Assembly (NCBI GenBank): GCA_017554105.1
Contig: JAFZIY010000030.1
Coordinates: 1 to 64,000, forward strand
Source of the DNA: Prevotella sp.
Lineage (GTDB): Bacteria > Bacteroidota > Bacteroidia > Bacteroidales > Bacteroidaceae
DNA length: 64,000 nt
Reading direction: 5' to 3'
Part shown: piece by piece, positions 33,648 through 42,799 of the stretch
Numbering within the stretch: position 1 is the stretch's first letter
Layout of the letters: every line of letters starts with the position of its first letter
Program-made: the position numbers and the translations under genes
Notes under the pieces: generated by a model
Told to the model about the DNA's origin: nothing
The model's database searches: none
The model's input: only the letters and a program-made list of their open reading frames with translations

Positions 33648-35882
33648 ATGGAAATAAAACTGAACACTGAAATAGAGATTGCCCTGAACGAGGCAATAAA
33701 CATAGCGAAACGATGTCATCACGAGTATCTGACACCCGAGCACCTGCTCCTGTCGATGCTTCGTACCACAATACTGCCGCAGGAGATTGCGCCATACGGC
33801 GACGAGAAACTGCTGGAAAAGGAACTGTGGTCATTCGTGGACAACATGGAGAAAACGGAGGGCGAGAGCGATGCCATTCCTGAGTTCTCCTCCCAGATGA
33901 ACAAGGTCTTGGTATATGCCACGCGAATATACCAGGAAGACGACCGTCAGGACGTCGACATACCAATGATGCTGCGGGGTATCTTACAACTCGAGGACTC
34001 CTGGGCTGCATATCTCCTGAAGAAGACCATGGGCAACTATCTTGACGAGATGCTATGGGAGATGGAGACGTTCATGAACGGCGAGCAATACGACATGTCC
34101 GGCAACGACACGGCATCCTCGACAAGTGCTGACGAGAAAAAGGAAGGCGACTGGCTGAAATATGTCACTTGCCTCAACGACATCGTGGACCGTCACAACC
34201 CACTCATCGGAAGGGAACGCGAACTGGAGCGCACCATACAGGTGCTTTGCCGCAAAGACAAGAACAACCCTCTGCATGTGGGAGAGGCCGGAGTGGGCAA
34301 GACTGCCCTCGTCTATGGTCTCGCCGCCCGCATCAACAGCGGTGACGTGCCTGAGAGGCTGAGCAAAAGCAAGATATACATGATGGACATGGGTACTATG
34401 GTCGCAGGAACGCAGTATCGCGGTGACTTCGAGAAAAGACTCAAGGACGTGATGGAAGGCGCCTCGAAGACCACTGCTCCCATCATATATATCGACGAGA
34501 TACACAACATCGTGGGCGCAGGAAAGATAGAAGGCTCGCTCGATGCGTCAAACATCCTCAAACCCTATATGGAGAAAGGTGACATACGCTTCATCGGAAG
34601 CACCACATACGAAGAGTTCAACAAGTATTTCTCCAAGTCGCAGGGCATAATGCGGAGGTTCCAGCAGATAGATATCGACGAGCCGTCGGAAGAGGAGACA
34701 ATGAAGATAATACGCGGACTGCTACCGCGATACGAGGCGTTCCATAACGTGACCTATACCGACGAGGCGGTGGAGTACACCGTGACGGCAAGTGCGAAAT
34801 ACATCAACGACCGTTTCCTGCCCGACAAGGCAATCGACGTTATTGACGAGGCGGGAGCCTATCGAGAACTGCATCCCGAGAAAGGCAGGAGCAAGAAACA
34901 GAAGGTGTCAAAGGATCTGGTGGCAGAAATCATAGCAAAGATGTGCAAGATAGACGCCATGGCAGTACAGAACAACGACGACAACGACCGCATGGCCACA
35001 TTGCGCGAGCGCATTGAAAGCCAAATCTACGGACAGCAGGAGGCTGTGACACAGGTGGTGGAAGCGGTACAGATGGCACGCGCCGGACTACTCGACGACA
35101 ACAAGCCGCTTGCCTCACTGCTCTTCGTGGGTCCTACTGGCGTCGGCAAGACCGAGGTGTCACGTGTACTGGCAAAGGAGATGGGCATCGAACTGGTGCG
35201 CTTCGACATGAGCGAATACACCGAGAAGCACACCGTGGCGAAACTCATCGGCTCGCCTGCAGGATATGTGGGCTATGAGGATGGTGGACTGCTTACCGAT
35301 GCCATACGCAAGAGTCCCAACTGCGTGCTGCTTCTCGATGAGATAGAGAAGGCGCATCCCGACATCTACAACATATTGTTGCAGGTGATGGACTATGCCA
35401 GACTTACGGACAACCGCGGACGCAAGGCCGACTTCCGCAACGTGGTGGTAATCATGACGAGCAATGCCGGAGCGCAGTACGCGGCACAGGCAGCCATAGG
35501 ATTCGGAGGTGGCATCTCGGCAGGACAGGCGATGCTAAAACAGGTGAAGAAGACCTTCAAGCCAGAGTTCATCAACCGCCTCTCGGGCATCGTGGTATTC
35601 AACGAGATGGACCGCCACATGGCAGAACTCATCCTCGACAAGAAACTGCGGCAGTTGCAGGAGAAACTCACCGCGCGTAATGTCACGATGACTCTCAGCG
35701 ACGAGGCACGTGACCTGTTGTTGCAGCAGGGCTTCACCCGTGACCACGGCGCCCGCGAGATGGACCGCGTGATAGCCACAACCCTGAAGCCGCTCCTCAG
35801 CCGCGAGATTCTCTATGGCAAACTAAAGAACGGTGGCAATGTAAATGTGGAGGTAAGTGACGGTGGTTTTTCAATTAGATAA
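33648..35882 (+). CDS. clpA: ATP-dependent Clp protease ATP-binding subunit ClpA
   Basis: A 744-residue AAA+ unfoldase with an N-terminal Clp-N domain (about 1-150), a first ATPase module with Walker A GEAGVGKT and Walker B IIYIDEIHNI, and a second with GPTGVGKT and CVLLLDEIEKAHPD. There is no long coiled-coil insertion, so it is ClpA rather than ClpB. It unfolds substrates into ClpP; clpP is not in this window. It takes N-degron cargo from ClpS. Its last 26 bp overlap aat in another frame, indicating translational coupling. Confidence 0.95.
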   Translation: MEIKLNTEIEIALNEAINIAKRCHHEYLTPEHLLLSMLRTTILPQEIAPYGDEKLLEKELWSFVDNMEKTEGESDAIPEFSSQMNKVLVYATRIYQEDDRQDVDIPMMLRGILQLEDSWAAYLLKKTMGNYLDEMLWEMETFMNGEQYDMSGNDTASSTSADEKKEGDWLKYVTCLNDIVDRHNPLIGRERELERTIQVLCRKDKNNPLHVGEAGVGKTALVYGLAARINSGDVPERLSKSKIYMMDMGTMVAGTQYRGDFEKRLKDVMEGASKTTAPIIYIDEIHNIVGAGKIEGSLDASNILKPYMEKGDIRFIGSTTYEEFNKYFSKSQGIMRRFQQIDIDEPSEEETMKIIRGLLPRYEAFHNVTYTDEAVEYTVTASAKYINDRFLPDKAIDVIDEAGAYRELHPEKGRSKKQKVSKDLVAEIIAKMCKIDAMAVQNNDDNDRMATLRERIESQIYGQQEAVTQVVEAVQMARAGLLDDNKPLASLLFVGPTGVGKTEVSRVLAKEMGIELVRFDMSEYTEKHTVAKLIGSPAGYVGYEDGGLLTDAIRKSPNCVLLLDEIEKAHPDIYNILLQVMDYARLTDNRGRKADFRNVVVIMTSNAGAQYAAQAAIGFGGGISAGQAMLKQVKKTFKPEFINRLSGIVVFNEMDRHMAELILDKKLRQLQEKLTARNVTMTLSDEARDLLLQQGFTRDHGAREMDRVIATTLKPLLSREILYGKLKNGGNVNVEVSDGGFSIR

Positions 35883-36525
35883 CGACATCTGGTTTCCGCC
35901 ACCCGAACTGGCAGAAGAGAGTGGACTTCTCGCCGTGGGTGGTGACCTGAGCATCCCGCGATTGCTCTTGGCCTATAGCCATGGCATTTTCCCGTGGTTC
36001 TCCTTCCGCGACAGCGAGGAGCCGAGGTGGTATTGTCCACACGAGCGTTTCGTCATCTTCCCCGACGAGATACACGTCTCCCACTCCATGCGTACCCTGT
36101 TGCGTAAGGACATCTTCAAAGTGACCTTCAATCAAGACTTCAACGGTGTGATAGAGAACTGCTCGAAGTTGCGCATCGAAGAGGAAGGAGCATGGCTCGG
36201 ACCCGACATAATAAAGGCTTTCACGCGACTCCACGACCTCGGCATTGCCTCCAGTGTCGAGGTATGGCAGAACAACAGTCTCGTGGGCGGACTCTACGGT
36301 GTCAACGTTGGACGTGTGTTTATCGGCGAGAGCATGTTCTCGCTCGTTCCCAGTGCCAGCAAAGTGGCCCTCATCTCCCTTGCCCGGCGCATGAGCGAGA
36401 ACGGCGGTACCATGATTGACTGCCAACTGGAGACTCCCCACCTTCTTTCAATGGGCGGGCGCTACATCAGTTACGATGAGTATATGCGTATAATGGAAGG
36501 CAGGGATGAGAACGAAGAGGAATAA
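35857..36525 (+). CDS. aat: Leucyl/phenylalanyl-tRNA-protein transferase
   Basis: A 222-residue L/F-transferase that adds Leu or Phe from aminoacyl-tRNA to proteins with N-terminal Arg or Lys, creating the degrons ClpS reads. Family marks are WFPPPELAEESGLLAVGGDL, YSHGIFPWFS, RWYCPHERFVIFP, VEVWQNNSLVGGLYGVNVGRVFIGESMFS and LIDCQLETPHL-like text near the end. The start is GTG 35857 inside clpA; a second GTG at 35863 is possible. Grouping tag-writer, reader and unfoldase in one operon is functionally very coherent. Confidence 0.95.
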   Translation: MTVVFQLDNDIWFPPPELAEESGLLAVGGDLSIPRLLLAYSHGIFPWFSFRDSEEPRWYCPHERFVIFPDEIHVSHSMRTLLRKDIFKVTFNQDFNGVIENCSKLRIEEEGAWLGPDIIKAFTRLHDLGIASSVEVWQNNSLVGGLYGVNVGRVFIGESMFSLVPSASKVALISLARRMSENGGTMIDCQLETPHLLSMGGRYISYDEYMRIMEGRDENEEE

Positions 36526-36660
36526 AAAAGCTTGACCTTTTGAACAGCACGAAGGAAAGCGGAAAACAGGGAAAAGCATACTCCTTCATATACTTTTTTT
36601 ATAAATTATGCGTTATTAAATTAGCATCAAGAAAGAATAAAGAACAGAGAGAAAGGCCGA

Positions 36661-38082
36661 ATGAGAGTAAAAATGATACTACCTGCATTGCAGGAGGCTG
36701 AAAGTCCTTATTGGCGGCCAATAAAGTATTCACTATTTCCACCTCTGGGACTGGCAACACTCGCCGCATATTTCTCTGATGAGGACGATGTGGAGATTCA
36801 GGATCAGCATGTGGAGAAGCTAACCTTGGATGACACGCCCGATTTGGTCTGTATTCAAGTGTATATTACCAATGCATATAGAGCCTATAAGATTGCTGAT
36901 AGTTATCGTCAAAGAGGGGTGCATGTGGCAATGGGAGGTCTTCATGTCACCAGTCTTCCTGATGAAGCTGCACAACATGCTGATACCATACTGTTAGGTC
37001 CTGGTGAGGAAGCATTCCCTCGCTTTATCAAGGATTTGCGTGAGGGTCATCCTCAAAAACGATATGTAGCCAGTTGGAGAAGTCTGGAGAATATCCCTCC
37101 TGTCCGCCGTGACCTCATAAAGCGGGAAAAGTATTTCGTTCCTAATTCACTTGTAGTATCACGAGGTTGTCCTCATCATTGTGATTTCTGCTATAAAGAT
37201 GCATTCTACGGTGAGGGCAAATCGTTTTATACCCAGAAGGTGGACGAGGCTTTAACAGAGATTGACAGGCTTCCAGGCAGACATCTTTATTTCCTTGATG
37301 ACCATTTATTGGGCAATCCTCGTTTCGCATCCGAGCTATTCGAAGGAATGCGTGGTATGGGCAGGGTGTTCCAAAGTGCAGCTACAGTTGCTTCTGTATT
37401 AAATGGGAACCTGATAGAGAAGGCAGCAGAGGCAGGCTTACGTAGCTTGTTCCTTGGTTTCGAGACGTTTTCTCCGGAGAACCTTCGCTCAAGTAACAAA
37501 TTGCAGAATCTATCCAAAGATTATGTGGCAGCCGTGGAACGACTGCATAGTCTTGGCATCATGATTAATGGCAGTTTCGTTTTCGGTCTTGACCACGATG
37601 ACAAAGATGTATTTCGCAGGACAGTTGACTGGGGTATTGAACACAGTATAACAACTGCGACTTTCCATATTCTCACTCCCTATCCGGGTACCCGTCTTTT
37701 TCAACAAATGGAACGAGATGGACGTATTACATCCTACAACTGGAGCAAGTACGATACCCGGACAGTTGTTTACAAAACAGTTGGACTGACTGCGGAAGAG
37801 TTAAAACATGGTTACGACTGGGCATATCGTGAATTCTATTCGTGGAATAATATCTTCAAGGCAAGTTTTGGTCATGACAACTTAAAACAGCAGTTGGCAC
37901 ATCTGTTCTATATGGGAGGATGGAAGAAGTTTGAGCCTTTCTGGAATTTTATGATTCAGTATGGCAACCTAAATCGCATGTTACCGGTATTGGAAAATCT
38001 GTTAGCCAACACCGGTGGCCATAGAAGTAAGAAGAAAGCTTCAAATCGTGGTATAGAACTCCTCAAAAAAGCCGCTTTATGA
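36661..38082 (+). CDS. B12-binding-domain radical SAM protein
   Basis: A 473-residue enzyme with an N-terminal cobalamin-binding-like Rossmann domain (about 1-150) and a radical SAM barrel whose [4Fe-4S] ligands are in SRGCPHHCDFCYKDAFYG (CX3CX2C). A C-terminal helical segment has many aromatics. The group includes methyltransferases and unknown modifiers; the canonical B12-binding DXHXXG is replaced here by a weaker DQHVEKL, so cobalamin use is uncertain. It lies after a 135-bp gap from aat with no close partner, so the substrate cannot be inferred. Confidence 0.85.
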   Translation: MRVKMILPALQEAESPYWRPIKYSLFPPLGLATLAAYFSDEDDVEIQDQHVEKLTLDDTPDLVCIQVYITNAYRAYKIADSYRQRGVHVAMGGLHVTSLPDEAAQHADTILLGPGEEAFPRFIKDLREGHPQKRYVASWRSLENIPPVRRDLIKREKYFVPNSLVVSRGCPHHCDFCYKDAFYGEGKSFYTQKVDEALTEIDRLPGRHLYFLDDHLLGNPRFASELFEGMRGMGRVFQSAATVASVLNGNLIEKAAEAGLRSLFLGFETFSPENLRSSNKLQNLSKDYVAAVERLHSLGIMINGSFVFGLDHDDKDVFRRTVDWGIEHSITTATFHILTPYPGTRLFQQMERDGRITSYNWSKYDTRTVVYKTVGLTAEELKHGYDWAYREFYSWNNIFKASFGHDNLKQQLAHLFYMGGWKKFEPFWNFMIQYGNLNRMLPVLENLLANTGGHRSKKKASNRGIELLKKAAL

Positions 38083-38209
38083 GGATCAAACTATAGGATG
38101 TTTCTTTTCTTGTATGATTATGCTGTGTTGTGCTTCTGTATTTGTTGCTTTTTATTCGGAGCATAAATAATAATCAGACAGCAAATATTTCGGTAATTTT
38201 TGGAAAAAG

Positions 38210-38250
38210 AAAAATCGCAAGCGCATTATCTTCAGCAACTTGCGACTTTA
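38210..38250 (-). terminator. tRNA-Gln terminator
   Basis: On the minus strand TCGCAAG...CTTGCGA (38239-38245 pairing 38215-38221) is followed by TTTTTCTTTTT, directly downstream of the tRNA. Confidence 0.75.
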
Positions 38251-38255
38251 ACAGG

Positions 38256-38326
38256 TTGGGGTACTCGGACTCGAACCAAGAATGACAGGACCAGAATCTG
38301 TAGTGTTACCATTACACCATACCCCA
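38256..38326 (-). tRNA. tRNA-Gln (CTG)
   Basis: Read on the minus strand, a 71-nt cloverleaf: acceptor TGGGGTA pairs with TACCCCA, discriminator A. The D arm is GTGT/ACAC, the anticodon loop TTCTGGT holds CTG (complement of 38292-38294), and the T arm is CTTGG-TTCGAGT-CCGAG. CCA is not encoded. One A-C mismatch closes the anticodon stem. A -7 box on this strand lies at 38395-38403, implying a short 5' leader of about 60 nt that contains a tRNA-like remnant. Confidence 0.93.
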
Positions 38327-38328
38327 AA

Positions 38329-38392
38329 CATCGAAGGCAAAACGATGACGGCGAAGCCGCTTGCTCTCCCACGAGCTACATCTGAATTGCGG
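38329..38392 (-). pseudogene. tRNA-like remnant upstream of tRNA-Gln
   Basis: On the minus strand this leader shows three hairpins in tRNA order: GCTCGTGGGAGAGC, very like a D arm; CGGC-TTC-GCCG in place of the anticodon arm; and CATCG...CGATG in place of the T arm. There is no matching acceptor stem and the anticodon loop is only 3 nt. It may be a decayed tRNA gene, or chance hairpins. Confidence 0.3.
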
Positions 38393-38497
38393 GTGCAAAG
38401 GTACTGTTTTTTTTTGAACTACAAACATTTTTGCCTACTTTTTTCTAAAAAATCTCAAATAAATGCACATTTTTAGCGGTTTTACGATTATTAGGTG

Positions 38498-38506
38498 TAC
38501 CTTTGC
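38498..38506 (+). promoter_or_regulatory. -7 box for rsfS-ftsH
   Basis: TACCTTTGC, about 50 bp before the rsfS ATG. Confidence 0.7.
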
Positions 38507-38557
38507 ATAACATATTGTGCGTGTTAGGAAACGCATGTGAACAAACCCATTTTTTAG

Positions 38558-38917
38558 ATGACAAAGACAAAACAACTAGTAGAAGTTATTACAGAAGGAA
38601 TTCAGGAAAAGAAAGGTCGCGACATCGTGATCGTTGACATGCAGGGCATCGACGGTGCCATTTGCAATTATTTCGTACTATGCTCGGGCAACTCGCCCAC
38701 CCAGGTGTCTGCGATAATGGACTCTGTGGAGGAACAGGCGCGTCTGAAGGCTGACGAGAAGCCGCTCCGCGTCATCGGAGAGCAGCAGTCGCAGTGGATA
38801 GCGATGGACTATGTCGATGTGATGGTACACATCTTCCTTCCCGAGACGCGTGAGTTCTATAACATAGAGAAACTCTGGGAGGATGCCAATGTAACAGTGG
38901 TGCCGAACCTTGATTAA
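38558..38917 (+). CDS. rsfS: Ribosome silencing factor RsfS
   Basis: A 119-residue RsfS/Iojap protein. Family text includes KKGRDIVIVDMQGIDGAICNYFVLCSGNSPTQV and WIAMDYVDVMVHIFLPETREFYNIEKLW. It binds ribosomal protein L14 and blocks joining of subunits when nutrients run low. It is followed after 8 bp by ftsH and then cdsA, the usual Bacteroidota order. Confidence 0.95.
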   Translation: MTKTKQLVEVITEGIQEKKGRDIVIVDMQGIDGAICNYFVLCSGNSPTQVSAIMDSVEEQARLKADEKPLRVIGEQQSQWIAMDYVDVMVHIFLPETREFYNIEKLWEDANVTVVPNLD

Positions 38918-38925
38918 TTACGAAT

Positions 38926-40920
38926 ATGGAACAAAACAATAACAACCGACCTAAGATGCCTAAATTCAACATGAGTTGGATTTACATCTTGGTATTGCTT
39001 GCCCTCATAGGATTCTATTTCTCCGGCGGCGACTCAATAGGAGGCAGCATGAAGAAAACCGCCTCCTACACCGAGTTCAAGGCCTACGTTGACAGTGGCT
39101 ACGCTCAGAAGGTGGAGGTCAACAAGGGCGAGAACGTACTCAAGATGTTCGTCAAGGGCGAGAACGTCCGTCAGATATTCAAGTCGGGAACCGACAAGGT
39201 GGGCAAGAACCCTTATGTCGAGGTGGAATATGGTAGCGTGGACAAGGTGGAGGAGTTCCTCGACACTGCCCGTGCCCATGGGAAGTTCACCGGTGATATA
39301 GACTACAAGAACCAGAATGGTTCCGACTTCTGGAACGTCCTGTTCAGTTTCTCACCCCTCATCATCCTGATTGTCATATCCATCCTTCTCATGCGACGCA
39401 TGGGAGGCGGTGCCGGTTCTTCGGGAGTGTTCTCCGTGGGCAAGAGCAAGGCCCGTATGTATGAGAACGGAGCAGAGATAAACGTTACCTTCAAGGACGT
39501 TGCCGGACAGGAGGGCGCCAAGCAGGAGGTGCAGGAGATTGTGGAGTTCCTCAAGAACCCGAAGAAATACACCGACCTCGGTGGTAAGATACCCAAGGGA
39601 GCATTGCTCGTGGGACCTCCGGGAACGGGAAAGACCCTTCTTGCAAAGGCTGTGGCCGGCGAGGCTGGCGTACCATTCTTCTCGATGTCGGGTTCCGACT
39701 TCGTTGAGATGTTCGTGGGCGTCGGTGCCAGTCGTGTGCGCGACCTCTTCCGTCAGGCAAAGGAGAAAGCACCTTGCATCATATTCATCGATGAGATAGA
39801 CGCCGTGGGACGCGCACGTTCCAAGAACCCCGCAATGGGAGGAAACGACGAGCGCGAGAACACCCTTAACGCCCTGCTCACCGAGATGGACGGCTTCGGT
39901 ACTAACAGCGGAGTGATTATCCTCGCTGCCACCAACCGTGTCGATATGCTCGACTCTGCCCTGCTGCGCGCAGGTCGCTTCGACCGTCAAATAAACGTAG
40001 ATCTCCCCGACCTCAACGAGCGCCGTGCCATCTTCATGGTGCACCTCAAGCCCATCAAGATAGACAAGAGCCTTGACGTTGACCAGTTGGCACGTCAGAC
40101 ACCGGGATTCTCGGGTGCCGACATCGCCAATGTGTGCAACGAGGCAGCACTCATCGCCGCACGTCATGACAAGCAGACGGTGGAGAAGCAGGACTTCCTC
40201 GATGCCGTTGACCGCATCATCGGTGGACTGGAGAAAAAGACCAAGGTGCTCACCGCACAGGAGAAACGCTCCATTGCCATCCACGAGGCAGGCCACGCCA
40301 CCATATCATGGTTCTGCGAGCATGCCAACCCACTGGTGAAGGTCACTATCGTACCGCGCGGACGGGCACTCGGAGCGGCATGGTACATGCCCGAGGAACG
40401 ACAGATAACCACCAAGGAGCAGATGCTCGACGAGATATGCGCCTTGCTGGGCGGACGTGCTGCCGAGGAACTCTTCATAGGACAGATCTCTACTGGTGCG
40501 ATGAACGACCTCGAGCGCGTCACCAAGACATCCTACTCCATGATTGCCTTTGCTGGAATGAGCGACAAACTCCCTAATGTGTGCTACTACAACAACCAGG
40601 AGTACAACTTCCAGAAGCCTTACTCCGAGACCACTGCCAAGGTGATGGACGAGGAGGTAATGAAACTCATCGCCGAGCAGTATGACCGCGCAAAGCAGAT
40701 ACTCACAGAGCACAAGGACGGACATAACCAGTTGGCACAACTCCTCATCGACCGCGAGGTGATATTCGCTGAGGACGTGGAGCGCATCTTCGGCAAACGT
40801 CCCTGGGCAAGCCGCTCTGCAGAGATAATGTCTGACTCCCCAACACCCGATACCGAGGAGTCAACATCTGAGGCTTCCTCCACAGAGGAGGGAGAGTTGA
40901 GCGATGAGCGTAAACAGTAA
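38926..40920 (+). CDS. ftsH: ATP-dependent zinc metalloprotease FtsH
   Basis: A 664-residue membrane protease with two N-terminal transmembrane helices (about 15-31 and 145-160) around a periplasmic domain, then AAA+ (Walker A GPPGTGKT, Walker [24 protein letters not shown]) and a zinc protease domain with HEAGH. It degrades misfolded membrane proteins and regulators. The C-terminal tail is low complexity and acidic ([20 protein letters not shown]), as often in Bacteroidota. Sequence length is typical. Confidence 0.97.
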   Translation: MEQNNNNRPKMPKFNMSWIYILVLLALIGFYFSGGDSIGGSMKKTASYTEFKAYVDSGYAQKVEVNKGENVLKMFVKGENVRQIFKSGTDKVGKNPYVEVEYGSVDKVEEFLDTARAHGKFTGDIDYKNQNGSDFWNVLFSFSPLIILIVISILLMRRMGGGAGSSGVFSVGKSKARMYENGAEINVTFKDVAGQEGAKQEVQEIVEFLKNPKKYTDLGGKIPKGALLVGPPGTGKTLLAKAVAGEAGVPFFSMSGSDFVEMFVGVGASRVRDLFRQAKEKAPCIIFIDEIDAVGRARSKNPAMGGNDERENTLNALLTEMDGFGTNSGVIILAATNRVDMLDSALLRAGRFDRQINVDLPDLNERRAIFMVHLKPIKIDKSLDVDQLARQTPGFSGADIANVCNEAALIAARHDKQTVEKQDFLDAVDRIIGGLEKKTKVLTAQEKRSIAIHEAGHATISWFCEHANPLVKVTIVPRGRALGAAWYMPEERQITTKEQMLDEICALLGGRAAEELFIGQISTGAMNDLERVTKTSYSMIAFAGMSDKLPNVCYYNNQEYNFQKPYSETTAKVMDEEVMKLIAEQYDRAKQILTEHKDGHNQLAQLLIDREVIFAEDVERIFGKRPWASRSAEIMSDSPTPDTEESTSEASSTEEGELSDERKQ

Positions 40921-40945
40921 CCATAACCAATAAACAATAACTCAA

Positions 40946-40980
40946 TCCCTCCCCTACGGGGAGAGGCCAGGAGGGGGCTT
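40946..40980. repeat. G/C-rich palindromic repeat between ftsH and cdsA
   Basis: TCCCTCCCCTACGGGGAGAG followed by GCCAGGAGGGGG. It has the same composition and layout as the repeats found inside three genes of this window, here in an intergenic position. Confidence 0.65.
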
Positions 40981-40985
40981 TAATC

Positions 40986-41837
40986 ATGAAGAATCTGATA
41001 GTAAGAGCCATCACAGGCATATTTTTCGTTGCAGCCATAGTGGTTAGTTTCCTCAACCCCATGGCAATGGTGTTTCTTTTCGCTATCGTGACAGGACTCA
41101 CCATCTGGGAGTTCACGGGACTCGTCAATGACATCCCCGGCGTCACTGTCAACCGCTTCATAAACACCGTGGCAGGCGTCTATTTCTTCCTTGCCATGGC
41201 AGGCTATGTCAGTGGCTACGCCGCCACCAGCGCGCTCTTCGTGCCCTATCTCCTGACTATCATCTACCTCTTCATCAGTGAGTTGTACATGCGTGCCGAG
41301 GACCCTGTGCACAACTGGGCCTACTCGATGCTGTCGCAGATGTATATCGCACTACCCTTCTCCACCATCAATGCCCTTGCCTTCGTTCAGCGGGGTGACG
41401 GCACTGTCTCCTTCGTATCCCTGTTGCCACTCAGCATCTTCATCTTCCTTTGGGTGAGCGATACCGGTGCATACTGCTGTGGCTCACTGTTGGGAAAACA
41501 TAAACTCTTCCCACGGGTATCCCCAGGAAAGAGTTGGGAAGGCAGCATCGGCGGCGGGTTGTTCGTTCTTATAGCCGCTGCTGTGGTATGGTACCTCACT
41601 GGTGGCAACGCCGAGGGCAGCATCCTCTCGCTTCCCGCATGGCTTGGACTGGGACTTGTTGTAGTGGTGTTCGGCACTTGGGGCGACCTTGTGGAAAGCC
41701 TCTTCAAGCGCCATCTCGGCATCAAGGACAGCGGCAACATCCTGCCCGGTCACGGAGGCATGCTCGACCGTTTCGACTCCTCCCTCATGGCCTTCCCCGC
41801 CGCCCTTGTTTATATCTACTCCATCACGTTACTTTGA
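40986..41837 (+). CDS. cdsA: Phosphatidate cytidylyltransferase
   Basis: A 283-residue polytopic membrane enzyme that makes CDP-diacylglycerol from phosphatidate and CTP. The family signature [28 protein letters not shown]-type is present: [27 protein letters not shown]. Eight or so hydrophobic segments precede it. It is third in rsfS-ftsH-cdsA, 65 bp after ftsH with a palindromic repeat in the gap. Directly after the stop begins a tandem array of palindromes. Confidence 0.95.
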   Translation: [283 protein letters not shown]

Positions 41838-41845
41838 ACAAATTG

Positions 41846-41951
41846 TTACCAGTGCCTTGTAACGTTCTTACCAGCCGTTGGTAACGTCCTTACCAGATAC
41901 TGGTAACGCTCTTACCAGCCACATGTAATGACTTTACCAGCCATCGGTAAC
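41846..41951. repeat. Five 22-bp tandem palindromic units
   Basis: TTACCAG recurs at 41846, 41868, 41890, 41912 and 41934, exactly 22 bp apart. Each is followed after about 3 nt by a form of CTGGTAA (unit 3 is perfect: TTACCAG-ATA-CTGGTAA), then C, G and a variable triplet. The arms are kept, the loops vary. The array starts 9 bp after the cdsA stop and ends about 120 bp before the next gene. Confidence 0.9.
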
Positions 41952-42042
41952 AAAAAGACAACGAATTACACGAATTAAGTTTTGCTTAATAGCGCCCTTT
42001 CAAAAAAGGTTTTAAAATGTTGTGACATTTGACATTATTGTG

Positions 42043-42051
42043 TATATTTGC
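42043..42051 (+). promoter_or_regulatory. -7 box for the unknown gene at 42074
   Basis: TATATTTGC, 22 bp before the ATG. Confidence 0.6.
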
Positions 42052-42073
42052 ATCGGTAAATAACACTATCAAA

Positions 42074-42655
42074 ATGAAGAAATCGATAATGATATATCTA
42101 CGTTTTATTATTTTTGTTTTCACATTCTTTTTTTGCTCATGTTCGTTATATGGGCAGAATACAATAGTTGCTAATGATTTACCTTCATTAATGCAAAGTA
42201 TTGATAAATTACATCCACCACACCATAGGAAAAGAAAAGTGTATAAGAGTCGATATGAACGAAGGCAGAAATACTTGACAAGTGAAATTTCTGATCTGTT
42301 TTTCAATTCCGATACGTTATATGTGATGGTTATTCCTGACCCGTCAGGCATGTATGCTAATGCAGGTGAGGAATGTCTTTATTGTGATAATAATTTTCTT
42401 CGAATAGATCATGACGTTGACTATAGTGTTACCAATTCTGAATGGGATGCTTTCCTTCGTGCAGAGATGGATGCAATACTACAAGGTAAGTACAAAATAA
42501 TGACTCCAGACGATACCAATCTTTGGGAGAAAGGTTATTTTCTAAATTATTTCATAAAATTGATTCGCACAACAGGAAATAAGTATTCATATCAGATGGA
42601 CATATATTACATTTATCATTTCAATAATGACATAAGAATATATAAGAAGAAGTAA
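42074..42655 (+). CDS. Unknown exported protein
   Basis: A 193-residue protein I do not recognise. A hydrophobic N-terminus rich in Phe/Ile (IYLRFIIFVFTFFFCSCSLYGQ) looks like a signal peptide, possibly of lipoprotein type although the lipobox is poor. The mature part has basic residues (HHRKRKVYKSRYERRQK), an ECLYCDNN segment with two cysteines, and a C-terminal YIYHFNNDIRIYKKK. Codon use is strikingly A/T-rich relative to cdsA and alaS, suggesting horizontal origin. The frame is open further upstream, but the promoter and the signal peptide support ATG 42074. Confidence 0.75.
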   Translation: MKKSIMIYLRFIIFVFTFFFCSCSLYGQNTIVANDLPSLMQSIDKLHPPHHRKRKVYKSRYERRQKYLTSEISDLFFNSDTLYVMVIPDPSGMYANAGEECLYCDNNFLRIDHDVDYSVTNSEWDAFLRAEMDAILQGKYKIMTPDDTNLWEKGYFLNYFIKLIRTTGNKYSYQMDIYYIYHFNNDIRIYKKK

Positions 42656-42711
42656 GATATGGGAACGAAAGAGCCGTTAGATTTCAACATTAGCCTTTTT
42701 CGGGAAATAAT

Positions 42712-42784
42712 AACTTTGAACATTGAACTTTGGGCGACAACATAGTTCTTCACTTTTCGCAAACAAAGTTCAATGTTCAAAGTT
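42712..42784. terminator. 21-bp perfect inverted repeat between convergent genes
   Basis: AACTTTGAACATTGAACTTT with a further G (42712-42732) is the exact complement of 42764-42784. A long stem with a 31-nt loop, probably a bidirectional terminator built from the same GTTCAAAGTT-type simple repeat seen around it. Confidence 0.7.
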
Positions 42785-42799
42785 CAAACATCAAAGTCT

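Noticed and set aside
41846..41951. CRISPR-like array
   Set aside because: Units are 22 bp with conserved arms and only 3-5 variable bases; there are no spacers of useful length and no cas genes.
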